Notes under the pieces: generated by a model
What the model saw: the letters and a program-made list of their open reading frames with translations, nothing else
The model's database searches: none
Told to the model about the DNA's origin: nothing
Assembly (NCBI GenBank): GCA_963402885.1
Contig: OY727093.1
Span: 20,335,409 to 20,399,408 of the forward strand
Source: Antedon bifida
Taxonomy: Eukaryota; Echinodermata; Crinoidea; Comatulida; Antedonidae
Reading direction: 5' to 3'
Length of the DNA stretch: 64,000 nt
Shown: positions 12,766 through 24,170 of the stretch, piece after piece
Position numbering within the stretch: position 1 is the stretch's first letter
How the letters are laid out: every line of letters begins with the position of its first letter
Position numbers and translations under genes: made by a program

Positions 12766-12845
12766 CAATCAATCAATCAATCAGATTTATATAGCGCCAG
12801 TATCCATAATAATGTTCAAAGGCGCTTGACAAAGTTAAGCAGGAA
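12766..12845. repeat. (AATC)n plus ATATAGCGCC/GGCGCTT hairpin repeat
   Basis: ATCAATCAATCAATCA followed by TTTATATAGCGCC and, 30 bp later, AAAGGCGCTTGACAAA, which can pair with it. This short module is familiar from many marine invertebrate genomes as a dispersed repeat. It is missing from the other copy of the surrounding element near 62700, so it was probably inserted here. Confidence 0.5.
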
Positions 12846-12849
12846 ATGC

Positions 12850-14170
12850 CTCTGTGTTAATCATCTTAAATGCAATAGAATTAATCAATCTTGAATGCAA
12901 TAGAGTAAGTTGACCTTCCTTCGTTCTCTACTATCTGCGATCCCAACAAGCTTTTGTTCAGAAACAAATCGGCAAAGGCAATGCAATACCTCATTTCACC
13001 GCCAAATACTCATACTTTCCTATATACAGTAGGCCTACTGTACCGGCTGACTATGTGATACGACAAAGAATCTCTATAGCAGTCCTCTTTTACTTTGATA
13101 AGTTTGTCACCTGTATTCGCCGTCATATATAATTTTTTTCAATATTCGTCCTTTTCTTAGGAGACAGTTTGCCTTCTACAAGACTTTTACCAATGCCTCA
13201 AACATTTTCTGTCCATGTCATGGTCATCATGACATGGCCAACAAACACCTTTGTGCGAATTGCAGCATCCTTCATTAATCGGGATATCATCTTTCTTTAA
13301 ATGTTGGCATTCAAACTCATCAACTAGATTTGCCAGCTCTGATGAAATCATTAATTTCTGTTATTCCAATGATACCACGCTCAATGACCTTGATCAATTG
13401 ATGTAAATCCAGCAAGTCCCACACACACATGTCCTCTCATAAACTCCAATATCTGTAATTTGTTTCAGTAATCTGTTGAAATTGATAACTGGCCGTAGTT
13501 CAGGTGGTCATGAGCAAAGAAATATTTGATAAAAGCATGTGTACGTTCATGTGTGCAGATATCGTTGTCTTGTGTCTCGGACATATATAGGGATAGTTTA
13601 ACCACATTTAGATTTCGTCGACTCTTTGTATTCAAGTTAATATCTTTATGATCAGCGTCTTTCAAACAAAATGATACGTCACTTAGAATCTGTAGAGAGA
13701 AAGCAGCATTAGTGTGCTTCTGTCCTTTAAAGATGTTTTCCATTTAAGATATTTTTGTCACTGGTTGTATAGGTAATACAAGTTCAGTTTCAACAAAAGC
13801 ACTGGCCTCAACACTATTTTCACAATGCTACATGTCCAAAAGCCATATAGTTCACCGGGTCGAAATAAGAATTGCTTCTTGATGTCATCTCCATTAATCT
13901 CAGACAAGAGTCATCACCAGGCATATCTTGTTTTTCCCTAGTACATGAGTTTTTATACCACAACTCATCAAACCAGTGTATAATGGTGGTCCATCTGTAG
14001 GGGGTACATATCTAATGAAATCGGTTGAGATTGTAGAAGATGAGAAGTGGGAGTTAATGCTGCCTATGAATCTTGTGAGTGAGCTGTATCTTTATTTCCT
14101 TCACGCTTCTGCCAAAAGTTGACAGGTTGAAAACTTACCAACCATACTGGTGACTAAATGGCCCTGAAGG
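12850..14170 (-). pseudogene. Coding relic of an uncharacterised transposon-borne protein
   Basis: Minus-strand remnants of a protein. The best frame (13743-13465) includes VSFCLKDADHKDINLNT, SRRNLNVVKLSLYMSE, a QDNDICTHERTHAF segment and FFAHDHLNYG. The same protein appears at 61818-62124 on the other strand with a few substitutions, so it is a real coding sequence and not chance. The FFA(H/Y)DH.NYG core recalls an unannotated high-copy family in marine invertebrates (from memory, unchecked). The frame is interrupted by stops and shifts on both sides, and no catalytic motif was identified. Confidence 0.6.
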
Positions 14171-14433
14171 TTCAGACATTAAATTATATGGCAATAATGC
14201 ATTTATTATTTAATATCATATTTATACAGGATTTCACAGTAAGGTATAAATACACTTGTTTTATATTGTGGTCCTGTCTGAGATACAAAAATTGAAATAC
14301 AAGTTTCAGTTTTATGAAAAGAAATGAGAACTGTAATTTAGAATTAGAAGTAATTGTTGTTGAATATTTGATATCAATTGGTAAGTTGTTTCATACTTTT
14401 GCAACTTTGAATGATTAGTTAATTTAAGAGTCA

Positions 14434-15905
14434 TATACCCCTTTTACAGTGATACAGTGAGTGATCTCCGGAGACACCCCAAGGTTTACGACCATTCAAA
14501 ACATCGAGAAACTCCGGAGATACCCCTTTCACACCAACCTAGCAACATCGGCGCTACTGCAGTTTCGCACCACACGGTTATATCTTCGATTTCTCACTTA
14601 AACTTTCCTTTTTCACACTCACAACATAATATTATGTAACATGTTTATACGATTCGACCACTTACGAAGTAATTTTTTTTAAATAACAATACTTTTCAAA
14701 ACATTTTAAACGATATTGAACTCGCTGTCAACACACTGCGAAATGTTCGCCATCTTATATTTATCACTTAATTGCCAGAATGTATGCTTCATTTTCCCAA
14801 AAAATGTAGAAACTATAGAGGGCAGTGTTATAAAATCCGATTACACATATATAGGCCTATTTAGTTTTGAAAGGCAAGAAGTGTTTTCAGCTGGCGAAAT
14901 AGAGGTTAAATTAATATTTCATTATTAGTATTATTATTCATATTAATAATAATAGGTCTGACTCCTATCAAAGAAAATTATCTCGGTCACTAATCCAATA
15001 CATTCACTAAAACAAAAACAATAATTTTCTATTTTTTAATCCAGTGGTGAATCCATGCTGTGTTTTACATATTGAAATTGAATTATGGTTTAGGATTTTT
15101 AAAATTGTTTTTTAAAAAATAAAATGTTTTATGTACGGACTCATATCGTCGCCGTTTTGATGTACAGCTGGTTCTTTATAGTTTAAAAATAAAAACAGAA
15201 AATAAAACATACATTGATTTCTGGCAATTTTCTGATTCTAAAATGGCCACAGTTCGATCGAAGTATTCGAGGAAAAGGAGCTGTTTTGAAAGGCATTTTT
15301 TATTGTGATAAATGTAATTTAACGGTGGCTAAATCATAGGAACATGTTACATAATGTCCCAAAATTGTATGATGTGAGTGTGAGAAAAAAATTAGGTGAG
15401 AAATCGAAGAAATAACAGTGTGGTGCGAAACTGCAGTAGCGCCGCAACATCGGGGTTTATAAAATAAAATTGTAAATGTCTCACTCTATTTTGTTTGTTT
15501 ACATAGCGACGATCATTAGAATCATTTTAATTGATAATATTTTTAATTTAATAATTATTTTCAAAAGTCTCAGAAGTCAAATAATGTTTTATTGATACTA
15601 CTTATTATTTTCTAGACCCGCTATATATTTTTTACAAATGTTTAAAGTATTTTGAAATAATACTAAAGCAATGAGTGATCGTGTGAGGATGACCTTTTGA
15701 CCTGAAAACTCTGGAGTTCGATGTTCGTACCTTTCACACCAAAACACCGGGGTGTCCCTGCAGTTCGCTTTCTGGAGAATGTTCAGCTGTTCAACCCCGT
15801 AGTTTTAAACTCCGGAGTTGCTTGATTTTACCTTTCACACCAAACCACCGGGGCGTCAACTCCGGATTGTCTCCAGAGTTTTGCTTTTGGTGTGAAAGGG
15901 GTATA
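14434..15905. mobile_element. MITE with TATACCCCTTT inverted ends, carrying a nested MITE
   Basis: Begins TATACCCCTTTTACAGTG and ends GGTGTGAAAGGGGTATA. Both subterminal regions carry CTCCGGAG/ACTCCGGAGT words and TTTCACACCAA words. Flanking TA on both sides could be a two-base target duplication. A second element at 14550-15443 is inserted in it, so the host MITE itself is only about 570 bp. Non-coding. Confidence 0.7.
14550..15443. mobile_element. 894-bp hAT-type MITE with 8-bp target duplication
   Basis: The perfect inverted ends GGCGCTACTGCAGTTTCGCA and its complement ending CTGCAGTAGCGCC are flanked by the direct repeat GCAACATC (14542-14549 and 15444-15451). The inverted arms run on for about 90 bp, to the ACATGTT words. 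An 8-bp duplication suggests the hAT superfamily. Non-coding, inserted into the MITE at 14434-15905. Confidence 0.85.
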
Positions 15906-16656
15906 AGTGGGGTATTATATATCTATTATATAGAGAGCATTGAAAACTTTAGACAGCCTTATATTTAGACAATCCTATGAGAAGTGACTATTTTAGAACA
16001 TAAACAACAATTTATGCACACATATTTAAAAAAATTATTTAAAGAATTTAATTTTTAGTGGTGGCCATTTTGAAATCCAAGATGGCCGACAGATTATCGC
16101 TTTACATAGTATACATTTACACATTGTATAATGGGTAATACCATCAAAACGAACTTGTTCCACATTCATTGTTATTGGTGATATTCTGACTTTGAATAGG
16201 GTTATTTGAATGTTGGCGGTCATCTTGAATTTGGTCCTTTAAATGTCTTTAGAAAAAATAGCAACATTTTTTTTCATTACTTATATTATCAAATTATGAA
16301 ATAAAGTCAAAGTTTGCTTTTAACAAAAAATATACATGACATTCATATAAACGACATACCAGCCTACACTATATGGACATTTTAACTTTTTATCATATTT
16401 GGCGGCCATCTTGAACAACTTTCCGGTGGTGGTTGAAATTCTTGAGACTTTTTTATGTTATTTAGTACACCCAATACTACCAAAAACCTTTTGTTGCCTT
16501 TTTGTTTAGGTTTGTCCCTTTTGTTAGTTCTACTTTACTATTGGCGTTTTCAAATGAAATCGATAACAAATTATTCGATAAAAAAATTATTTGAAAAACA
16601 AATTATGTCTCTTTTCAGGAATACTTAAATCATATTTATACAATTTATCTTTGCAG

Positions 16657-16908
16657 TTCGATTTGCTCCTTACAAACCTCCACAAGTTTTTCTTCGACCA
16701 ATTATGTTTGAAGTTCCTGGGATCTTAGAAGATGATTTGTTGGTTGGTCGTGATTGGTTGTTTTCAGAGATGAAGATTTGTTTTAGTGGAGGCCAAAGCC
16801 CTAGAGTCAAGGGTATTGTTTTGACAGGAGATGTTGGAATGGGAAAAACTGCTCTAATTGTACATCTTGTTTCCAGAAGTCCTATTGCACAGTTACTTGG
16901 ATACCCAG
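16657..16908 (+). CDS. TANC: TANC-type scaffold protein, P-loop (Walker A) exon
   Basis: An 84-residue exon between a TTTGCAG acceptor and a GGTAAAA donor, with two incoming and one outgoing base of split codons. It opens the STAND-type NTPase domain: the FEVPGI..DDLLVGRDWLF stretch matches the vertebrate TANC pattern FEVPSI..D..FVGRDWLF, and GDVGMGKT (about exon residues 58-65) is the Walker A loop that binds the phosphates of ATP or GTP. Vertebrate TANC2 has a longer low-complexity insert just after this point; here the link to the next exon is short. I am confident about the family. The orthologue is most likely the single ancestor-type TANC. Confidence 0.95.
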
Positions 16909-17776
16909 GTAAAAGTTTCACGATTTGTGTTATTTTGAATTCAGACATGCAATAATTGTTAGCACTTTGAAGACCCATCGCATCCATTTTCGATTTTATT
17001 AAACCTAAGCAAGTTATTGTTTTCCAACAACATTTATTTATATAATGTCGTTATTGGATCTAATATTAAATAATGGTTTTAAAAAAAGGTGATGGCCATA
17101 TGAGTATTATCAGTAACTTATAATAACTTTATTGAACAGACGCTTTTAGAACAGCGGCACACGTTTTATGACGGTGCGTTCATAAGTTTAAAGAAAAAAA
17201 GAAAAGGAAATGAATTATAGTATAATAGTGAAAAAGTAAAACACTTAACTTTTGATGGAGTATAGGCCTACTGTATATAAGTATATTTATTCATTATTAT
17301 TATTATTTATGTTCTTGTTAATACTGTATTATTATGAACGTTAATTGTAATTTATTTACAGTGGTACTATTTTTATTATTATTTATGTTTTCCTAATTAT
17401 TTTTATACTTTAGTCTTATTTTTAGTATTTTATTAACATTTTTATCTTAGAAAAATCATGATTTATGTTTTGAGAGTTAAAATGAATATAAATTTTTAAG
17501 AAGAAACCTCCATGTAACAGTTAAGTGTTGTTTACAGTGATAAAATAATTAATAATATGAAAGGCCTAAAATAAACCAAACTTAGCATTTGTAAAAATTA
17601 ACAAATTAAAGTATGAAGTTAAACATAAGAAAATAAACATTTAAAATCAACGAATACAGTAAACACAAATAGTAATTTTAAAAAGATTTACAGAGATGTA
17701 CACCAGTCTTTCTCTGTAACATTAAATACAATAATAGCGAAAATTAATAAACAAAATTATAAAGCAACAATGCAAA
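16909..17776. other. Intron and probable LINE 3' flank
   Basis: AT-rich sequence with no coding potential. The stretch next to 17777 may be the 3' untranslated part of the minus-strand LINE, but its end is not marked by an obvious tail or target duplication. Confidence 0.35.
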
Positions 17777-19461
17777 TTAGCTATTTTTTAACTCGGATCT
17801 TTTTTTCCAGGCAACTTTAAGAAAATTCTTACAGTATTTGTCAAATGCTGTCAAGACAGCTTTACTAGGATCCAAGTTAATATCCCCCCCTAAAACTATA
17901 GTAGTTTTTCCATTAACATCAGCATTTATAAAATGTTCCCATGTTGCAGACTCCAAATCCAAATTTTCAAGGTCATTATTTAGCTTCACTAATTGGATCT
18001 CCCTTATAGCATTAAAAGCTTGGCAATTAAATAAAAAGTGTTGTACATTTTCTATTTCACCACTCTGACATAAAGTGCAGTGGCCAGATATTTCTTTAGA
18101 CCATTTACAGGTTCGTCCATCTAGAGGTAAAGTGTTGGATCTTAATTTAAATTTTAAGCTTGCACCTGTGAAATTGGTTTTATCAAGAAGATAACTCTCA
18201 AGGCTAGGACTTTCTTTTAGTTTGGAGTAATCTTCAAGGGATGACTTTTGGTTTATATTATTTAACCAATCCAAAGTGTATGCATCTGCAACATGATCAT
18301 CTATGGTTTTAACAGAGAATGAATTAAAAGTATAATTTTCAGTATCAAAAACTTGTTCAAACATATTTAAGTCTTGGCATTTATCTAAAGTTTCTTTACA
18401 TAAAGCTAAAAAATTGTATTTTAAAGAATCAAAATCACTGTTAAGTTGAAACATGCAATGGAGTGAAATATTAGGCCATCTATTTACATTCATATTTATA
18501 ACACGTTTGAGGTATTTGATTTTAGTAATTTCATGTGTTTTTGATAATGGACTCCATCCTAGATCACCATATAGTGCCTGTTGCGGTGTGCATCTCGGAG
18601 CTTTTAGCAGGAATCTGGCCATTTGTAGCTGTAATTTTTCTAAGTTGTAAATATCGCTTTTTGAATTACAGTGCCATACACCACATGCATAGTTAATCGA
18701 GGGAAGTGCAATTGTTTTCCATAGGATATTCCCGAAATAGACCCTATTGAAATCATCAAGATTTCCTATTATACCTTTAATATATGCGATTAAACGATTT
18801 CCTTTTTGGATAACATGTTGGTAGTGACCATGCTCTTTTTGATTTGCACAAATTATTACACCTAGATATTTATAATTGTTTACCTCAGTTATAAATTCAT
18901 CTCCAATTTTCCATTTTTTATCACGATTGACACGTTTCCCAGTAACCATTACATTAGATTTGTCATAATTGAAGCTTAACTTCCACTCCTTTGCATATTT
19001 CCCTGCAATATCTAGCATTTTTAACATTTCAAATTCATTATTAGCTAGCAAAACAACATCATCGGCCCAAAAGAGGCCACCCATCCATGAACCATTCATT
19101 CTAACTCCTAAATCATTACTACGAAGCATTTTAACAAATTCATTTATGAAGATACAAAATAATATTGGGGATAAAACGCATCCCTGTTTTACACCCTTAT
19201 TTACATTAAATTGATCTGTAAGATCATTCCCCATTCTAACCTTTGCTTTGACATTACTATACAAACATTTAATGATTCGCCAAACCTTTCCCCTTATTCC
19301 GGCATCCCACGCTGATTTTAATAGGCCTTCCCGCCACACACTGTCAAAAGCTTTTCGGAAGTCCAGGAAGGCTAGATATGTATTTTTCCCTTCTTTTGTT
19401 CGACATGTTAGAATACTTTTAAGAGTAAAAATATGATCTTCACATCTATGTTGGGATCTAA
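17777..19461 (-). CDS. LINE reverse transcriptase, palm to C-terminal part
   Basis: An open frame of over 520 codons, reading from the MITE border to a stop at 17777. It contains FLDFRKAFDSVWREGLL (RT motif with the first catalytic Asp), GVKQGCVLSPILF, the catalytic box FWADDVVLLA, and NNYKYLGVII. Near the C-terminus, CTLCQSGEIENVQHFLFNC is a C-x2-C...H...C zinc-binding motif common at the end of LINE ORF2. The frame is intact, so the element was recent when the MITE split it. It copies element RNA into DNA at a nicked chromosomal site. Confidence 0.9.
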
Positions 19462-21344
19462 TAGTCAGGTGGCTTAGCGACTAAAACGTTACACGGTGGA
19501 CAAAAGCACCAAATTTGGCATGAGGCTTCTTTTAGGCGTACTAATTGATTTTTGCCTAGGAGCCACCCGATCAGCTTCCGATTTTCCAAGATGGCGGCCA
19601 AAATCCAAAATGGCTGCCAGTAAATTGGTATATCGTATATCTCTGGCTGTAAAAGTTACAAATAGACAAATAATGTACTGAATCGAGAATTTCTGAGGTC
19701 AGTAAAACCGATTCAGGAAATATTATATAAAGTGAGTTCCAAGATGGCGCCCAAAAATAAAAATGGTAGCCATTGAAATTGAAATACATATAATCGTATA
19801 CAAAGTCACAAATAGCCCATTCCTAATGTATTTTAGTCTACAAATCAGAAGGAAAGTGCAAGCATTGCATTTTATGAATTTTTTAACCATGCTAGTTATA
19901 AAAACCCATGTTATCAAATTTCTGAAGTTTTTCCTTGACCTTTGACCTCAATTTGAATATTTTAATCCAATTGAAAACAAAATAACCATATCTCCACAAC
20001 GCTTACATTAAATTAAATAATTTTAGTGTCAAATTATTTGGAAGATGCATATTAATATTCGTCCTAATGGAAACATTTGTCAAAAAATGACCGGATGTAT
20101 GATTTTTGGTATTTTTGACCTTTGACCTACATGTCATATAACTTGGTAACTAACAGTTGGACAAACCTTAAATAGGTCTCAAATTAATCACAAGATGGAT
20201 GTTTCTATTCAGTCTAATACAAACTTTTCCAAGAAAATTACCCAGATTCTTGTTATTGACCTTTGACCTGTACTGGTAGTACACATTTCTATATCTCGAA
20301 AACTAGTGGTCGTAAAAGTTTTTTTATGAGAAATTGTTGGAAAAATATATATTTATATGTTTTAATATAAAACAGATTCTATGAAAATGTAAAAGAATCC
20401 TATTTATGATAACTAAATTTGTAATTTGTTAACATCCAATAGTATTTGTTATGTATTAAAATGTGTTATATTTGCTGATTTTATGCACTTAACGTAAATT
20501 TATCTGAACTATGGATATTTAATGTAAAATTTGTTTTCTCAATATAAAGAAAATGTAATTATCTATCAAATAAGACCATTTAAAAAATATTCTGACAAAA
20601 ACTTAGTTAGTTACAGGTAAAAAAGTGTACTTTTACTTATGTGAACAGCGCCCTCAATCTTTATTTTCCCAAAAATACCACATTTTATGTGGTTTCAGAA
20701 ACTGAACTGGTTATAACTTTTTTTTATAGATTTTTTTACAGTTACTTGTAATTTACATACCACCTCTACCATTTACTACAGCTACTTCATTTACATATTA
20801 CGTCTGCCGTCCACAGATACTGTATGTGATTTCCTAGTTTACTGGCAGCCATTTTGGATTTTTCCACCATCTTTGCAACGAGTGACCTATATTATGTACC
20901 ATGTCTAAAATATGTTTCAATGACCATGATTAGGCCTACTCCATGTTTTCCAACTTCGTTTGATACCTATATGCGATTTCTGCAACCACAATGATATTCC
21001 AGTTTAGGCTACTGGCAGCCATGTTGGATTTTGGCCACCATTTTAACAACAAATGACCCATGTCATGAAACATGTCTAAAATATGTTTCAATGACCATGA
21101 ATACTTATGTTTTGATAGTTCATTTGCCTATATGTGACTTCTGCAACAAATGAAATGTGATTTTCCAATTTATTGGCGGCCATTTTGGATTTTGGCCGCC
21201 ATCTTGAAAAATAAATTACGACCAGAGTGGCTCCTAGACAAAAATCAATTGGTAGGTCCCAACGAAGCTCCATGCCAAATTTGGCGCTTTTGTCCACCGT
21301 GTATAAACGATTTTCTCATTTTTTGTTGTTAAGCCACCTGACTA
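19462..21344. mobile_element. 1.88-kb Harbinger-type non-autonomous transposon in a LINE
   Basis: The ends are TAGTCAGGTGGCTTA and its exact complement, flanked by the direct repeat TAA (19459-19461 and 21345-21347). The inverted arms extend, with divergence, for about 200 bp and share ACGGTGGACAAAAGC, CAAATTTGGCAT, ATTGATTTTTG and AAGATGGCGGCC. The interior has repeated TTTGACCTTTGACCT words and no transposase. A 3-bp TAA duplication is typical of the PIF/Harbinger superfamily, so that is the likely driver. Confidence 0.85.
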
Positions 21345-21347
21345 TAA

Positions 21348-22400
21348 AGCCTCCCTGGACTTCCGAGAGCAGATCTTCTTTTTCAATGAAACTGGAGATA
21401 TGCATAGAAATAACTCTGTTAAATATTTTTGATATACATGAAGTTAGTGAAATACCTCTATAGTTGTTTAAATCTGCTTTGTCCCCTTTTTTAAAGATTG
21501 GAACAATTATACTCAAGTTCCATTCACTTGGGATCTTTTCGATTTGAATTAATTTGTTAAAATAACTGCATTAGAGACATTACAATTGCATTACCACCAT
21601 TTTTAAGAAGTTCATTCGTAATATTGTCAACTCCTGGTGCTTTATTATTTTTTGCAGCCAACAATGCTTCCCGTATTATCTGTAGATCTATTATTATATC
21701 TGTTAAAAGGTTTTGATTATCATTGTTATTGTCAAGAGTATTGTAAGATCTATTGTACAATTCATTAACTTCTCTGTTTATTAGATAGGAAAAGCAATCT
21801 TTATCTGTGTTAGGCTCACCAAGATTTTCCCAGTATTTTTTAGCATTGTCCAAAATTTCTTTTTTGTCTGTAATAATTTCCCCTGAATCTAAAGATTTAA
21901 TACAAGTGATACCTGATTTATGTTTTCCATCAGCACTTTTTAAGATATTCCAGAAGTCCCTGCAGGAAGGCCCCCCTTTATTTGCAATTTCAATAGATTT
22001 ATTAACTCTACTCTCTGTAATTTTCCTAGCATTTAAATTTTTTACATAGATTCTTTTTTCCTGGTACGTTTGCCATAATGTTTCATTGTGGTTTTTATTC
22101 AAACCCGTTTTAGTACTGTATCTATGTTCTCTTGCAGCTTTTCTTCTCTCCAAAATTGCGGATTTTATTTCATTATCAAACCAATGTTTTTGTTTTTTGT
22201 TTATTTGTTTAGTTCCTATGCCTTTCTTTGCTGCGTCTATTACAATTTTCTTCCAAGAATCCCACAGAATATCTACATCATTAAATTTTTCTATGTCCCA
22301 AATTGCAAAAGCTTCTTGGAGATTTTGCTGATAATTTGAGTAGTCTAAGTTTTTTATGTTCCATATATGGTTTTTTGTTTCATTGTTTCTAATTTAATCA
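21348..22400 (-). pseudogene. LINE ORF2, upstream part
   Basis: Minus-strand continuation of the LINE above the MITE. Translation shows an Arg/Lys-rich linker (ERRKAAREHRYSTKTG near 22153), then NKAPGVDNITNELLK (RT motif 1) near 21600 and PIFKKGDKADLNNYRGISLT (RT motif 2) near 21480, ending in LLSEVQGGF at the insertion border. A frameshift lies between the two blocks near 21557, so the copy is inactive. The sequence above 22400 no longer resembles the LINE. Confidence 0.8.
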
Positions 22401-22438
22401 CTTCTTCTTTCATATGCTAAATAAAAATACTTTGATAA

Positions 22439-23408
22439 ATTGAGGCATGGCATCACAAAATCGGCGTAGTGTCGGAAATAATAATTTTTTAGATTTTTAT
22501 ATATTCTTAATCTATATTTAATAAGCTTTAAAATGAGCCGTTGTTTATTAAAATTAGTTTATTGTATGAATAGTTATTAATGAAAACATACGAGTCACTT
22601 TCTAGCTCAGGAAATCTTCATTTTGAGAAAATCAACAATGAAGTATCGACGCTGATTAGCTTGGCCTAGCCTAGCCCGCTGATTAACGCGACAAGACTCT
22701 CTGTCAAAACTCGCTATTTTCTTCTCAATAACGGCAAACTGGTCGAAAATATATCACTGTGTGGTACATAATATTATATTTTTTGTTATTTTAAAAAAAT
22801 ATATGGATAAAAATAACGATTAACTTCCTAAATATTCAAATGTTGAAACGTTCATTCGAAAAACTACGATGGAAGCCATGCTGCTTCATCGTAAACAAAA
22901 GCGTCAGCCAATCAGAGAGCGTAATTTATCTCTATAGGCAATCACAGTCAAGGATTCACAAATTCTTGTTAGAAATTTCAGCAACCTAACAGTAAGACCT
23001 TAATAAAACCAATTTCCATTGGCCAGATTAAAAAAAATCCCTTAGGTTGTTAAAAATTATGGTAGCTTATACATTTTCGAACAGATAGGTACCAAACATG
23101 ACGTGATTCGTGTTAGCGGTTTGTTTACAAAAGCGCCGTAAAGAAAGTTGATTTTTGAGTAAACAAAAATACAATTTCCTAATGATTTTCAATGGAAACG
23201 ACTTAAATAATTGCAAAATACACATACTTGTGATATTTTTTTATGAACAAGAGTTTGATATGTTAAAGATAAGTGTTTATAGTATCGTTTTTTATTGAAA
23301 TTTTAAAATGGATAGGTTAGGCCGTTTTTTACATTCTGAACTTCAAGGCTAAATATCTCAAAGGTTCAGGTTGCGACTCTGCGCCGCTTTTGTGATGCCA
23401 GGCCTCAA
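22439..23408. mobile_element. About 970-bp inverted-repeat element (TTGAGGC...GCCTCAA)
   Basis: The left end TTGAGGCATGGCATCACAAA and the right end TTTGTGATGCCAGGCCTCAA are inverted copies over about 30 bp, including a CGGCG(T/C)AG/CTGCGCCG word. AATT borders both sides and may be a target duplication. The interior is non-coding. Superfamily not assigned. Confidence 0.65.
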
Positions 23409-24170
23409 TTATATAAAACATTACAATCCTTTTAAGGACATTAATTAATAGAACATAAAAACTGACGGATTTGTATACAATATAAGTGGAATTCAGTTTT
23501 TTCTAATGTCATTATAACATACACATAATAATAAAGTAAAATAAAATTTATCTTCTAATCTATACATTGATTTGCATATTCTATTGTTTTGCTCACATTA
23601 TTCCATCTGCCTTTCTCTATTTATAAATCTAGTATACCAATTCGAAATTTCGTTAAAATATGTCTATATTCCAATCTATCTATAAATGATTTTCTAACTT
23701 ATACTCGTTTTAAAGGATTTACAATAATTTAATCTTGAATATGTTCTTATACTTTTTCATTAAAATGTTGTCTTTTGCTAATGTGATGAACAGCATCATC
23801 AATATTATTAGTTTATTTATGTTTCCATCTTGTGTTATAATTTCGTAACCTAGTAGGCCTATACTTGTTTTTGAAAAATAGTTCCATTATTCTCAGCATT
23901 TACATTGCTATTTTCTCTAAATTTAGTATATATTACACCATATTTAATCGGCATATGATTTGATTCAACAAGATCATCTATCTTCATATATTGTATTTTT
24001 TTTTCAAAAAATGATATTAAATAATCGCAAACACTATTTCCCTGATGACTAATGAATGTATATTTAGATCAGTTCGTTAACATTTAAAAAGTTAAAGCTT
24101 GTTTAAATTTTAAAATGTCATACATTTTGTTAGGCATTTTTTATTGGAAAAATTTTTCTTTTTAAAGTAG
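23409..24170. other. AT-rich intron, nothing recognised
   Basis: Very AT-rich sequence ending in a weak pyrimidine tract and the TTTAAAGTAG acceptor of the next exon. No coding or repeat structure was seen. Confidence 0.45.

Larger units (their letters stand above)
12363..16364. mobile_element. About 4-kb DNA transposon with long, diverged TIRs and a coding relic
   Basis: The two ends are inverted copies of each other over at least 280 bp. The left starts near TGTAGGCCACTATGTAATTT and continues with TTTTTGTTAAAAGCAAA, AGTAATGAAAAAATATGTTG and ACCCATTATGAATAA; the complement of the right end shows TGTAGGCTGGTATGTCG, TTTTTTGTTAAAAGCAAA, AGTAATGAAAAAAAATGTTG and ACCCATTATACAAT in the same order. 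A minus-strand coding relic lies inside (12850-14170), and a MITE nest occupies 14434-15905. No clear target duplication was seen, so the exact ends are approximate. Part of the same element recurs inverted at 61245-63010. Superfamily not assigned. Confidence 0.6.
17777..22400 (-). mobile_element. LINE (non-LTR retrotransposon), 5'-truncated, split by a MITE
   Basis: A minus-strand non-LTR element whose ORF2 runs from about 22400 down to 17777. The endonuclease domain is missing, so the copy is 5'-truncated. A Harbinger-type MITE (19462-21344) interrupts the reverse transcriptase in the palm region, right after a VQGGF motif. A related, more decayed copy on the other strand lies at 42780-44440, and the endonuclease fragment at 30875 could be from a similar family. 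Clade not assigned. Confidence 0.85.
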
